NCBI GenBank assembly: GCA_001788795.1
Contig: MFXH01000009.1
Span: forward strand, 1-64,000
DNA: 64,000 bases
Origin: Candidatus Peregrinibacteria bacterium RIFOXYA2_FULL_41_18
Lineage (GTDB): Bacteria > Patescibacteriota > Gracilibacteria > UBA1369 > UBA12470
Direction of reading: 5' to 3'
Each line of letters starts with the position of its first letter. Position 1 is the stretch's first letter. The notes under the pieces are model-generated. The model did not search any database. It was not told the DNA's origin and worked only from the letters and a program-made list of their open reading frames with translations. Shown piece after piece: positions 52,265 through 64,000 of the stretch. Made by a program: the position numbers and the translations under genes.

Positions 52265-53278
52265 ATGGCGAGTAGTGTCGACTTTGCATCATCGGATACT
52301 GAAGTTCTTGATACCGGTAGCGGTGGATTTTCCGATTTAACCGTTGCGATTTTTGAAAAGTTTTTTTCTGTTATGGAGGCGGCGTTAATTTTGGTTTTTG
52401 TTTATTTTGCAATGAAATGGCTTCGAAAGTATTTTGCGAAGATTGAGTCTACGCATGAACAACAGAAGACCGCTCTCAATTTTCTAGAGAGAATTATAAA
52501 TGGATTCATACTGGTTATCGGTGTAACCCTCGCTCTTAAGAATGTCGGACTGGACGTGAGTCTTCTTGTGAGTGTTGGTGTGCTTGGTTTGAGCTATGGG
52601 CTTAAGGATGTGATTAAGAACTATGTTGCCGGAATTATTATTTTCTTCAAAGCGCCTTTCAAGATAGGGGATATCGTGAAAATCAAGAAGTTTACCGGTA
52701 AGGTTGATAGAATGGATTTTCAGTCAACCGGTATTAAGACTTTTGATAATAGGGATATTACAATTTATAATTCCGATATCATTTCCGAATCTATAGAAAA
52801 CTATTCAAGATTGCCTGTACGCAGGATGGAAATAGATGTTCGTTTTGGCTACGGTACAGATTTGGAAAAGGCTGTTATTGCTCTTGAAAATATTTTAAAA
52901 AGCGAACCTGCTATTCAGCAAAAGCCTAAGTTTTCTGTTGTTTTTAAGAAGTTTGCGCAAGATGCGATGATTGTACAGCTGAGATTCTGGGTTTCCGTGC
53001 CTTCAAATATGTTAGCAGTGAGATCTTCTGTGGCGTTTAAGATTCATCAAATGTTTGATGAGATTGTGATTTATTCTCCATATATGAAAAGCATTGAGAC
53101 TGATAAGAGTTTTGCCCAGGGAGCTGAAGAAAAATCCAAACTCAAAGATTTCTTGGCAGGACCTGTTGTTACAGGCAAAGAACAGCCGGCACTTGCCGTT
53201 GCTGTTGCCGGTGCTGAAGTTACTCCTGAGATTGCCGATTCGGATGAACCTTATTCGATTGAAGAGGATTTGAAATAG
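52265..53278 (+). CDS. MscS-family mechanosensitive channel (start likely 52265)
   Basis: VSVGVLGLSYGLKDVIKNYVAGIIIFFKAPFKIGDIVKI; FDNRDITIYNSDI. Confidence 0.9.
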   Translation: MASSVDFASSDTEVLDTGSGGFSDLTVAIFEKFFSVMEAALILVFVYFAMKWLRKYFAKIESTHEQQKTALNFLERIINGFILVIGVTLALKNVGLDVSLLVSVGVLGLSYGLKDVIKNYVAGIIIFFKAPFKIGDIVKIKKFTGKVDRMDFQSTGIKTFDNRDITIYNSDIISESIENYSRLPVRRMEIDVRFGYGTDLEKAVIALENILKSEPAIQQKPKFSVVFKKFAQDAMIVQLRFWVSVPSNMLAVRSSVAFKIHQMFDEIVIYSPYMKSIETDKSFAQGAEEKSKLKDFLAGPVVTGKEQPALAVAVAGAEVTPEIADSDEPYSIEEDLK

Positions 53279-53348
53279 AGTATTTGTGTTTGACTCAATG
53301 AGCGTATTTTATTAAAGTGTCCGTTGTCTTCTTTGACAAAAATGATTT

Positions 53349-53425
53349 GGGCGAGTAGCTCAGCTGGTTAGAGCGCGTCGCTGATAACGACGAGGTCAGT
53401 GGTTCGAGTCCACTCCCGCCCACCA
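53349..53425 (+). tRNA. tRNA-Ile(GAT)
   Basis: Cloverleaf; anticodon loop CTGATAA; CCA encoded. Confidence 0.95.
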
Positions 53426-53461
53426 GATGCTCAATCGCTCTGGATCATAAAAAAATACTGT

Positions 53462-53538
53462 GGGGCATTAGCTTAGTTGGCTAGAGCGCCGCGTTTGCAC
53501 CGCGGAGGTCGAGGGTTCGACTCCCTCATGCTCCACCA
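53462..53538 (+). tRNA. tRNA-Ala(TGC)
   Basis: GGGGCAT...ATGCTCC A CCA; anticodon loop TTTGCAC. Confidence 0.95.
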
Positions 53539-53595
53539 CAGTAGTCGCTTCATAAGCGACCTTTATTATTAAGTTGTTTTGCGGATGCAAAACTC
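53539..53595. repeat. Double-hairpin intergenic element, copy E4
   Basis: Reverse complement GGAGTTTTGCATCCGCAAAACAACTTAATAATAAAGGTCGCTTATGAAGCGACTACTG. Confidence 0.8.
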
Positions 53596-54225
53596 CTATT
53601 TAACCCATTCAATTTCTCTTCCGATTTCTTTTCTTGTATCAATCTCCACCCAGTCCGTTTCTATTCCTATGCAGCATAAGTGCATGGAGTCTGAATATTT
53701 GCCTTTATATAATTCGTCTCCGACTATTGGACATCCTGCTGAAGCCAAATGAACTCTTATTTGATGTCTGGCGCCTTGTTGTATTTTGCATTCGAGAAGT
53801 GTTTCGCTGATTTTTTTTATATAAGTTTTTGCATTAATAGGTTTACCTTTGTAATCGATTTTTTTATCAACAGTTAATACTGCCATTCTTTTTGAAGATT
53901 TGTGTACGATAGGGAAGTTAATTTCATTGGTTTCAGGTGCGGTATCTGAAATTTCTGCAAGATAAATTTTCTTGAGATTTTTATCCTGAATGAATTTATC
54001 GTGAGCTTCTTTATTTTTTGCAAATAAAACTAGTCCGCAGGTTTCGTTATCCAATCTGTAAAGCAGGCCTCCTTCTTCTTCTTTGAATCCCGAGAAAGTG
54101 AATAGTTCCGGATGATATTTTTTAACTTCTTCTACGAAACATCCGGATTTTGCTCCGTAAGTTGTCGGTGTTCCGGCAGGTTTAAAGAATCCAATGTAGT
54201 TTTTGTCTTCAAAAAGTATTTCCAT
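53596..54225 (-). CDS. RluA-family pseudouridine synthase
   Basis: YRLDNETCGLVLFAKN; QGARHQIRVHLASAGCPIVGDELY. Confidence 0.9.
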   Translation of the reverse strand: MEILFEDKNYIGFFKPAGTPTTYGAKSGCFVEEVKKYHPELFTFSGFKEEEGGLLYRLDNETCGLVLFAKNKEAHDKFIQDKNLKKIYLAEISDTAPETNEINFPIVHKSSKRMAVLTVDKKIDYKGKPINAKTYIKKISETLLECKIQQGARHQIRVHLASAGCPIVGDELYKGKYSDSMHLCCIGIETDWVEIDTRKEIGREIEWVK

Positions 54226-54309
54226 GACCTGATTGTATATTGCTCAAGGCTTTATTTCCATCTCGTTTTCTGGTATAATTAAACGATTATACATTTTGTC
54301 AATCCTGTT

Positions 54310-55497
54310 GTGAATGAGATAGTAAAATACAAATCGCCAAAACTCTCTACTGGAGGAAGAATGTTCAGTTACATGATGTTCTTCTACTGTTTGGCTGTGG
54401 CGTTTGTGGCTCCGATGTTTCCGGATTATTTGGAGCGAGTTACTGGTTCGGCGATGTATGTTGGTATTTTTATCGCTATTTCTTCGTTTACAACTTTGCT
54501 TGCCAGTTTGTTTGTTTCTAAGATTCTTCATAAGGTTTCCAAGATTTTGCTTATGTACATAGGATTTTTGAGCATGGCTGTGATTTTTGCTCTTTATTCT
54601 TTTGTTGATTCCTTCTCTGTCGTTTTGGCGTTGCAAATAGTGAAAGGTATTGCGATTGCTGTTTTATTCGTTGTCATCCCGTTGATGGTCCGCGATTATA
54701 CTGCCAAGAAGAGTCTTGTTCATGAAGAAGGCGTATATTATTTCTTGTTAAATTTGGCCTGGGTTATAGGTCCTGTTGCAGGAGGTCTATTTGCTTTATA
54801 TGTGGATGATTTGTTGATGTTTTGGTTTGCTGTTGCGGTTTTTCTGATCGCGGTGATTTTTTTGCGTCATGAAGATATTATGGAAGTTGATACTAGAGAG
54901 AAAAAAAAGGTTAAAAAGTGTCTCCAAAGCTTGAAAGAGTATTTTAGCAGATGGCCACTTGTAAAAGCATATTTAATGGATTTCGGTCTTTTCGTTTGGT
55001 GGTCGATTACTACAATGTCTGTGCCTCTTTATATGGTTAAGAATGGAATGCCTGAAATTGTAGGAGGTGTCGCTATGTCTTTGCAGCTTGTACCTTTAAT
55101 TCTTCTCGAAAACTGGATTGGTAAAACTGCCAAAGATGGAAAGATGGGTTTATATATAGAAAGAGGTTTTCTTGTTATGGTTATGTTTATTTTCATGATG
55201 GCGTTTGTGGATAATGTTTATTTCTCTATAGCTATGCTTTTTTGTTCCAGTATAGGTGCGGCTTATATTGAGCCTATCAAAGAAACTTATCTGTTTAGAC
55301 ATATGAAAAAAGAAGAGGAAGATGATCTCTTCCCGATTTATGCAACTGCGAGACAAGTCGGTTATTTCGTAGGTCCGTTGATGGCAGGTTTTTTCATATC
55401 GTATTTCTCATATCAAGTGTTGTTTTTTGCTGCAGGATTTGTTTTACTTCCTATGGCTTTTATAGGTTATTTAATTCATAAGGAAACTTCCAAATGA
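54310..55497 (+). CDS. MFS transporter (GTG start or internal ATG)
   Basis: 12-TM pattern. Confidence 0.82.
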   Translation: MNEIVKYKSPKLSTGGRMFSYMMFFYCLAVAFVAPMFPDYLERVTGSAMYVGIFIAISSFTTLLASLFVSKILHKVSKILLMYIGFLSMAVIFALYSFVDSFSVVLALQIVKGIAIAVLFVVIPLMVRDYTAKKSLVHEEGVYYFLLNLAWVIGPVAGGLFALYVDDLLMFWFAVAVFLIAVIFLRHEDIMEVDTREKKKVKKCLQSLKEYFSRWPLVKAYLMDFGLFVWWSITTMSVPLYMVKNGMPEIVGGVAMSLQLVPLILLENWIGKTAKDGKMGLYIERGFLVMVMFIFMMAFVDNVYFSIAMLFCSSIGAAYIEPIKETYLFRHMKKEEEDDLFPIYATARQVGYFVGPLMAGFFISYFSYQVLFFAAGFVLLPMAFIGYLIHKETSK

Positions 55498-55730
55498 GTA
55501 GATATATTATAGGTTTTCTGGCCATGATTGGAGGATTTTTAATACTTGTTTATAGGGCGAAAGTAAAAGATTTGGTCGGCGATATTGGTTTTGCCGAGAA
55601 ATACATAGGTGTTGGTGGTACCTGGACTTTTTTGATTCTTTTGGGAATTGGATTTTTTATATTCGGTCTTATGTGGATGACCGGAACTTTGCAGTCCGGA
55701 GTTGGGGGTTTTCTAGGAGGGATTTTCTGA
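55494..55730 (+). CDS. Small membrane protein (78 aa)
   Basis: Two hydrophobic segments; 4-nt overlap with upstream MFS gene. Confidence 0.65.
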   Translation: MSRYIIGFLAMIGGFLILVYRAKVKDLVGDIGFAEKYIGVGGTWTFLILLGIGFFIFGLMWMTGTLQSGVGGFLGGIF

Positions 55731-55823
55731 AAAAGAGGCGAAGAATTGAAGAAGTGAAGAGTGTGAATTAACGAAGAGAATGATGGTTTCGTCAATTTCT
55801 TTTAAGATTTTGCAAAAATAATG

Positions 55824-55852
55824 TTGACATTATCTTGAGTGATAAATATAAT
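55824..55852 (+). promoter_or_regulatory. Perfect-consensus promoter for 23S
   Basis: TTGACA-17-TATAAT, then C-CTTTCGCTTT. Confidence 0.88.
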
Positions 55853-55907
55853 CCTTTCGCTTTGTTAGTTTTACATTCCAAATCCCTTCTAATATTTTTG
55901 TTTTTTT

Positions 55908-55990
55908 CGCACTCTCCAGTCTAGTAACTTAAAAGGTAAAGCCTTGGCGGTTGATAGGTTGAAGAGTGCGTAAAGTCGCACTCTTTTTTC
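55908..55990 (+). promoter_or_regulatory. 23S leader with competing hairpins ending in a terminator
   Basis: CGCACTCT (55908-55915) ... AGAGTGCG (55963-55970) TAAAGT CGCACTCT (55977-55984) TTTTTTC. Confidence 0.75.
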
Positions 55991-56185
55991 TTCACAAGGT
56001 TGTGGGGGGAACGAACTGCCCATTGAAAATCAGGTGACTAGAATTATTCATATATATCAAAATTCAATGTTCAATATTAAGCATAATAAATTTTCAGAAT
56101 TAAATAATTAATTCTGATGTCTTTTTTTCAAATTTTTGTCTAGGTGATTTTTTCAAGTTACCAGACAAAAGGTGGGAAGTAATTT

Positions 56186-59192
<3,007 letters not shown>

Positions 59193-59303
59193 TTACTTTC
59201 CTTTAGGCTTTAATCAGTGATAAGGGCGATTCATCGTCTTTGTCACTGGTTTAAAGCTCCTTTTGTCTGATATTTTGAAAAAATTCTAGGAAATTTGTTC
59301 TTT

Positions 59304-59450
59304 TAAAAAAAGGCACAATCTTGGTGGCTATAGAGGTTGGGGTACACCTGTTCCCATCCCGAACACAGAAGTTAAGCCAACCTTCGCCGATGGTACTGAC
59401 CAATTAAGGGTCGGGAGAGTAGGGCGTCGCCAAGATTGTGCCTTTTTTTT
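59304..59450 (+). terminator. 5S-enclosing stem plus terminator
   Basis: AAAAAAAGGCACAATCTTGG paired perfectly with CCAAGATTGTGCCTTTTTTT around 5S. Confidence 0.8.
59320..59435 (+). rRNA. 5S ribosomal RNA (ends approximate)
   Basis: TTGGTGGC...CCCATCCCGAACACAGAAGTTAAGCC...GTCGCCAA. Confidence 0.93.
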
Positions 59451-59488
59451 ATGGTAGCGAAAAATCTGATAGAAAATCTTGATATTTC

Positions 59489-60253
59489 CTATGTCATTGC
59501 AGCGTTCAGATTCGGTTTCGAATCCGAGTCGAGTTCTACATTGATTTTGTTGATGTTTTCGATCTTTTGGCTGCGTGCGGTTAACGGATTGTATGTTTCG
59601 TAGAAGAGTTCGATTAGTTGTTGGGTGTTCAAGACGTCAACGTGCAGACCGCAGTTTTCGAGACCTGTTTTTATAATGTTAATTCGCTGATTGAGTTGTT
59701 TTTGCAGTTGGTCGAATTCGTTTTTGCGTTGTTTTATTTTAGCGACTGTATCTTTTGAATTGAAGTTCTCCAGCATTGTCTTGAAGAAGTTTGGGTTTTC
59801 GCCGATTCGATATGGATTTTGAGGAATTATGACGAAAAACTCTTTTTCCATAATGTCTGCGTACTCGATAAGTTTCTGAATATATTCGATATATTCGACG
59901 GTTTGTTCTTTCAGAAGTCGGTTTTCTTGTTTCGCTTCGATTTTCCTGAGTTTTGCGATGTAGTTATCCAAGTCGAGTTTTTTTGATCTGATAACTATTT
60001 GAAGAGGGAATTCGAGTGAGTTAAGAAAATGTTGGTATGAGAAAATTACAGCGTTTTGTTCTTCTTCCGACTTAAGGTGAAGATTGACGCTTGATGTTTT
60101 AAGCACAGCTCTCAGGCCGCCGTTTTTAAGTATGACAGTATTGTCGTGAATCTCAGCGATTTTCAGATGGAGCTGAGTGCTCATCATTGGGTTCTGATGT
60201 TTTCCTTTTACTGTATCTTTAACCTGTTGTTTTGGTGGTTGAGGTGTCGCCAT
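59489..60253 (-). CDS. VirB4/TraC N-terminal-domain-like protein without ATPase domain
   Basis: VLKNGGLRAVLKTSSVNLHLKSEEEQNAVIFSYQHFLNSLEFPLQIVIRSKKLDLDNYI; paired with the PrgI gene. Confidence 0.7.
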   Translation of the reverse strand: MATPQPPKQQVKDTVKGKHQNPMMSTQLHLKIAEIHDNTVILKNGGLRAVLKTSSVNLHLKSEEEQNAVIFSYQHFLNSLEFPLQIVIRSKKLDLDNYIAKLRKIEAKQENRLLKEQTVEYIEYIQKLIEYADIMEKEFFVIIPQNPYRIGENPNFFKTMLENFNSKDTVAKIKQRKNEFDQLQKQLNQRINIIKTGLENCGLHVDVLNTQQLIELFYETYNPLTARSQKIENINKINVELDSDSKPNLNAAMT

Positions 60254-60269
60254 ATGTACGAATTACGGA

Positions 60270-60716
60270 TTAGGAATTGATTTTGCCTTGGGAATCGAGA
60301 ATTTTTGTTATTGAATTCAGGTTCTTGATTTTTTCTCGAGCATCATCTTCTTTTTGTTTCATTTTTTTATCTGTTTTTTTGTCTTCATCGCTTTGAGGGG
60401 TTAAAACCGATCTGTAGTTTTCGGCTTCACCCTTTTCAAAATAAACTTTCCCCGGACGTATAAGTCTTTCTATCTGTAATAGAACGAATTTGATGAAAGA
60501 TATGTCGTGTATTCTTACGAAAGCTATTGCGACTGTTATAAGTGCAGGAATTGCTGTTGCTGGGAGCCAAACTGATATGACGTATGCTTTTGAGGTGCTT
60601 ATATAAATGAAATAAGCTATGCCGCCGCCAACAGCGCAAATTATGAGCTGTTTTAGCGTGAGAGGACCTACGATTTTGTCCTCCATCTGTACGTTTTGTG
60701 GTACTTTGAATTGCAT
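60270..60716 (-). CDS. PrgI-family membrane protein
   Basis: FKVPQNVQMEDKIVGPLTLKQLIICAVGGGIAYFIYI. Confidence 0.82.
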   Translation of the reverse strand: MQFKVPQNVQMEDKIVGPLTLKQLIICAVGGGIAYFIYISTSKAYVISVWLPATAIPALITVAIAFVRIHDISFIKFVLLQIERLIRPGKVYFEKGEAENYRSVLTPQSDEDKKTDKKMKQKEDDAREKIKNLNSITKILDSQGKINS

Positions 60717-60854
60717 TTAGGCACTTTTAAATCTAATAATTATACCAGAAAGACAGCAGATAGTAAACAGCAGACAGCAGAGGAATTACATGATTGCAGA
60801 GAAGTTGACTTCCTGATAGAATCTCGCGCGTATAACAGATAAGAAGCGCTTAAA

Positions 60855-62654
60855 ATGCTAGATAATATCCGAAATTTTTGCATAATAGCTCATATAGACC
60901 ACGGTAAGTCGACTCTTGCCGATAGGTTTCTTGAAGTAACAGGTACTATAAGCAAGCGCGAAATGAAGCATGCGCAAATGCTTGATACGATGGAGCTTGA
61001 ACAAGAGAGGGGAATTACGATTAAGCTGCAGCCTGTAAGAATGGATTGGGAATATAAAGGGCAAAAATATATTTTGAATCTTATAGATACGCCCGGACAT
61101 GTGGATTTCTCTTATGAGGTTTCTAGAAGCTTGGCGGCTTGTGAGGGTGCGATTCTTATAGTCGATGCGACTCAAGGAATTGAGGCGCAGACACTTGCGA
61201 ATTGTTATATGGCGATGGAGCACAATCTGACGATTGTTCCTGTCCTTAACAAAATAGATCTTCCTGCGGCGGATGTGCCGAAGAGAGCTAAGGAAATTGA
61301 AGATGCTCTTGGGATTCCGGCTTCTGAGATTATTTCTGTTTCAGCAAAAGAAGGAACTAATGTTGCCGACGTGTTGGCGAGAGTTGTTGAGACTGTTCCG
61401 CCTCCTACATTCGCAACCGAAGAAGAGACCAAGGCTTTGATTTTTGATTCCGTATATGACAGTTACAAAGGAGTTGTTGCGTTTGTGCGTGTTATGGATG
61501 GGAGTCTTAAGAAAGGGGATAGGGCTTTTCTACTTCATACGAGAGCTGATGTCGAAGTGCTTGAAGTGGGTTATTTTAAGCCAAAATATCAGCCCGCCGA
61601 TATCCTTAAACATGGAGAGGTTGGATATGTCGTTACGGGTCTGAAAACCATTTCCGAAGTTAGGGTTGGTGATACGATTTGGAAATCCGAAACGGTTCCG
61701 CTAGAGAAGGCTCAACCTTTGGAAGGTTATAAAAAAGTTAAACCTTTTGTTTTTGCCAGTATCTTCTGTATTGCCGGTGATGATTATCCTTTGTTGCGTG
61801 ATGCGCTTGAGAAATTAAGCTTGAACGATTCTTCGCTGTCTTATGAACCTGAAAGGTCAGTTGCGCTCGGACATGGGTTCCGATGTGGTTTCTTGGGTCT
61901 TCTTCATCTTGATATTGTTCAAGAAAGGCTTGAGAGAGAGTATGGATTGAATTTGGTTATTACAGCTCCGTCTGTTTCTTATAAAGTTGTTAGGTCTTCA
62001 GGTGAGGAAGTTGATGTGCATAGCCCTTATGATATGCCTGATAGGTCTTATGTGTTAGCTGTTAAGGAACCATGGGTTAAGTTGGAACTTCTTACGCCTA
62101 AGGAATATACGGGTGCGATTATGAAGCTTGTGCAGGATAGACGAGGAATTAATAAAAGTATTAATTACTTGAATGAATCACGTGTGTTGCTCGACTTCGA
62201 AGCGCCTTTGTCGTCTATTGTTGTTGATTTCTATGATAAATTAAAAAGTATTTCTTCCGGATATGCATCTATGAATTATGAATTCATTGATTTCCGAGAA
62301 GGTGATCTTGTGAAAGTTGATATTCTTGTTTCCGGCGATCCTGTTCCGCCATTGGCGATGATCGTGCATAAGAGCGAATCTTATGCCGCCGGTTGCAAGG
62401 TTACTAAATTGCTTAAGGATTTGATTCCAAGAGCGAATTTTCTCATAACTCTTCAAGCTGCAATAGGTGGGAAAATTATTGCTCGCGAGGATATTTCGGC
62501 TTATAGAAAAGATGTTACCGGTTATTTGTATGGAGGTGATAGAACTCGAAAAGATAAACTTCTTAAGAAGCAAAAAGAGGGGAAAAAGAGGATGAAAATG
62601 GTAGGGAAGGTGAATGTGCCGCAGGAGGCGTTTATGGCGGTGTTGAAGAGATAA
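60855..62654 (+). CDS. lepA: Elongation factor 4
   Basis: NFCIIAHIDHGKSTLADRFLE; DTPGHVDFSYEVSRSLAACEGAILIVDATQG; GLGxxH-type FRCGFLGLLHLDIVQERLEREYGL. Confidence 0.97.
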   Translation: MLDNIRNFCIIAHIDHGKSTLADRFLEVTGTISKREMKHAQMLDTMELEQERGITIKLQPVRMDWEYKGQKYILNLIDTPGHVDFSYEVSRSLAACEGAILIVDATQGIEAQTLANCYMAMEHNLTIVPVLNKIDLPAADVPKRAKEIEDALGIPASEIISVSAKEGTNVADVLARVVETVPPPTFATEEETKALIFDSVYDSYKGVVAFVRVMDGSLKKGDRAFLLHTRADVEVLEVGYFKPKYQPADILKHGEVGYVVTGLKTISEVRVGDTIWKSETVPLEKAQPLEGYKKVKPFVFASIFCIAGDDYPLLRDALEKLSLNDSSLSYEPERSVALGHGFRCGFLGLLHLDIVQERLEREYGLNLVITAPSVSYKVVRSSGEEVDVHSPYDMPDRSYVLAVKEPWVKLELLTPKEYTGAIMKLVQDRRGINKSINYLNESRVLLDFEAPLSSIVVDFYDKLKSISSGYASMNYEFIDFREGDLVKVDILVSGDPVPPLAMIVHKSESYAAGCKVTKLLKDLIPRANFLITLQAAIGGKIIAREDISAYRKDVTGYLYGGDRTRKDKLLKKQKEGKKRMKMVGKVNVPQEAFMAVLKR

Positions 62655-62764
62655 TAATATCCTTGTTATGGCTTCGCTTCCCGTTTTCTCACCCGTCCAG
62701 CTACCGCTTGGACGACTTTCGAAAACAGGAGCGCTGCAGATATAACAAGAATATTATTATCTCT
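62647..62764. repeat. Foldback element, copy B
   Basis: GAGATAATAATATCCTTGTTAT...ATAACAAGAATATTATTATCTC (21/22) around GGCTTCGCTTCCCGTTTTCTCACCCGTCCAGCTACCGCTTGGACGACTTTCGAAAACAGGAGCGCTGCAGATAT. Confidence 0.85.
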
Positions 62765-62818
62765 GCTTATGTTCTGCTCTTTGTAATTCTGTAACTCTAA
62801 TGTTAAACTTTCAATCGC

Positions 62819-64000
62819 ATGGAAAATACAAATCAAAGTGTAGAAAATTCTAATCACAAATGGCTTATTAAATTCGTTTTTGTGCTTTTCGGCGTGATTG
62901 TTTTGGTTGGGGTTTTGTTTTTATTGAAGAATCCGATTGTGAATTTTTTTGATGGTGTTGATGAGCAGGTTAAAGAGTCCAGCTTGGTTATATCTTATTC
63001 TGAAGGTTTTACCTCGTTGAATCCGTTGAACTATGAAGTTAGAAATAGGAATTTTATTGGCAATATTTATGAAGGATTGACGAGATTTGATAAGAATCTT
63101 GCCGTTGAATCTGCACTTGCGGTCAGTTGGGGAAAAATCGATGATGAGACATGGGAGTTCACTTTGAGAGATTTTGTTTATTTTCATGATGGTACGACTC
63201 TTGATGCGGAGGATGTGGTTGCAAGCATTGAAAAGGCTATGACAGACGAGAATTCGCAATTACAATCTTTGTTGAGTTCGATTGAGAGTGTTTCCGCTGT
63301 GTCTGATAAGACGATTCAAATAGTTACAGATGGTATTGATCCGATTTTGCCAAACAGATTGGTGCATGTTTACATTTTTCCTTCTGAAATTGAAGATGCT
63401 GCAAGCAATATTATTGGTACGGGGCCTTATTACGCTGTTTCTATTGAAGATGGCGGGATGACGCTTAAGAAATTCCCTTATTACTGGGGGTTTGAACCTG
63501 TTTATGATGATGTTAAGCTCGTTTTCGGTAGTTTCGATGATGCGGATGTTTTCGTTAATGTTCCGATTGAATCGGTTGAAACTATGAAGCAGTCCGGCTA
63601 CATTATTCAGACTCAGCCGAATTTGGATATAAATTTCATACTTTTTAATGTTTTGTATGGCGGAATATTTGCTGATCCCGATTTAAGGGAAGCGTTTTTT
63701 ATGGCTATAGATAAGGAAGATTTGATCTCCAGTCTTGGAGGATATGCCAGTGCTATAGATCAGTTTTCCGCCAAAGGGGTGAATGGTTATAATTCGCAGG
63801 TTAATGATATTGCTTATGATCCTGTTGATGCCAAGTCTGTTTTTGATGAGCATCAGGTGGTGGGATTTTCTATTTATATGGTCTCTGATATGGAGGAGTT
63901 GGGTGATTTTTTGATGCAGCAGTTTGCTGAGATTGAGGTTAATGTAAATGTTGAGTATTTGGATGTCGGTAGTTTTCAAGATGGTGTTATGAATAGTGAT
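62819..64000 (+). CDS. ABC transporter family 5 (oligopeptide-type) substrate-binding protein, partial (runs off end)
   Basis: Own translation MENTNQSVENSNHKWLIKFVFVLFGVIVLVG...SLNPLNYEVRNRNFIGNIYEGLTRFDKNLAVESALAVSW...FTLRDFVYFHDGTTLDAEDVVASIEK...GTGPYY; absent from the ORF track. Confidence 0.85.
   Translation, partial: MENTNQSVENSNHKWLIKFVFVLFGVIVLVGVLFLLKNPIVNFFDGVDEQVKESSLVISYSEGFTSLNPLNYEVRNRNFIGNIYEGLTRFDKNLAVESALAVSWGKIDDETWEFTLRDFVYFHDGTTLDAEDVVASIEKAMTDENSQLQSLLSSIESVSAVSDKTIQIVTDGIDPILPNRLVHVYIFPSEIEDAASNIIGTGPYYAVSIEDGGMTLKKFPYYWGFEPVYDDVKLVFGSFDDADVFVNVPIESVETMKQSGYIIQTQPNLDINFILFNVLYGGIFADPDLREAFFMAIDKEDLISSLGGYASAIDQFSAKGVNGYNSQVNDIAYDPVDAKSVFDEHQVVGFSIYMVSDMEELGDFLMQQFAEIEVNVNVEYLDVGSFQDGVMNSD

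Noticed and set aside
62647-62764. Foldback element as an integron attC site
   Set aside because: No RYYYAAC/GTTRRRY core pair found in either copy and no integron integrase in the window.

Overview
This looks like a contiguous bacterial genome segment using the standard code, most likely from a Patescibacteria/CPR lineage (Peregrinibacteria-like is my guess; the 16S should be placed phylogenetically). It carries about 45 protein-coding genes, a split rRNA locus (16S at ~50.5 kb, 23S-5S at ~56.2-59.4 kb) and six tRNAs. Recognisable genes include gyrA, gyrB, prmC, prfA, a short nadB, an aro cluster (DAHP synthase, aroB, aroA, MFS, aroK), radA, an McsA-like zinc-finger/ClpC fusion, clpP, rimK-like, the Memo/AMMECR1 pair, argH, mscS, lepA, VirB4/PrgI-type secretion ATPase parts, and large secreted SLH/CARDB proteins. 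The most interesting signals are non-coding. (1) An 18-codon leader peptide, MQTLRSQFAFYFYFNPLA*, sits between a promoter and a terminator/antiterminator upstream of the aro operon, a textbook Phe/Tyr attenuator layout not in the ORF track. (2) A double-hairpin element family fills whole gene-to-gene gaps at tRNA and CDS 3' ends. (3) A 74-bp foldback core occurs twice with compensatory changes and unrelated locus-specific outer stems; one outer stem is an inverted copy of the lepA stop-codon region. (4) 16S and 23S are unlinked, each with its own promoter and processing stem, and the 23S leader has a terminator with a competing stem. (5) A CIRCE-like operator overlaps the clpC promoter. (6) A giant helical protein has an exact 218-codon super-repeat. 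No CRISPR array, transposase or prophage was seen.
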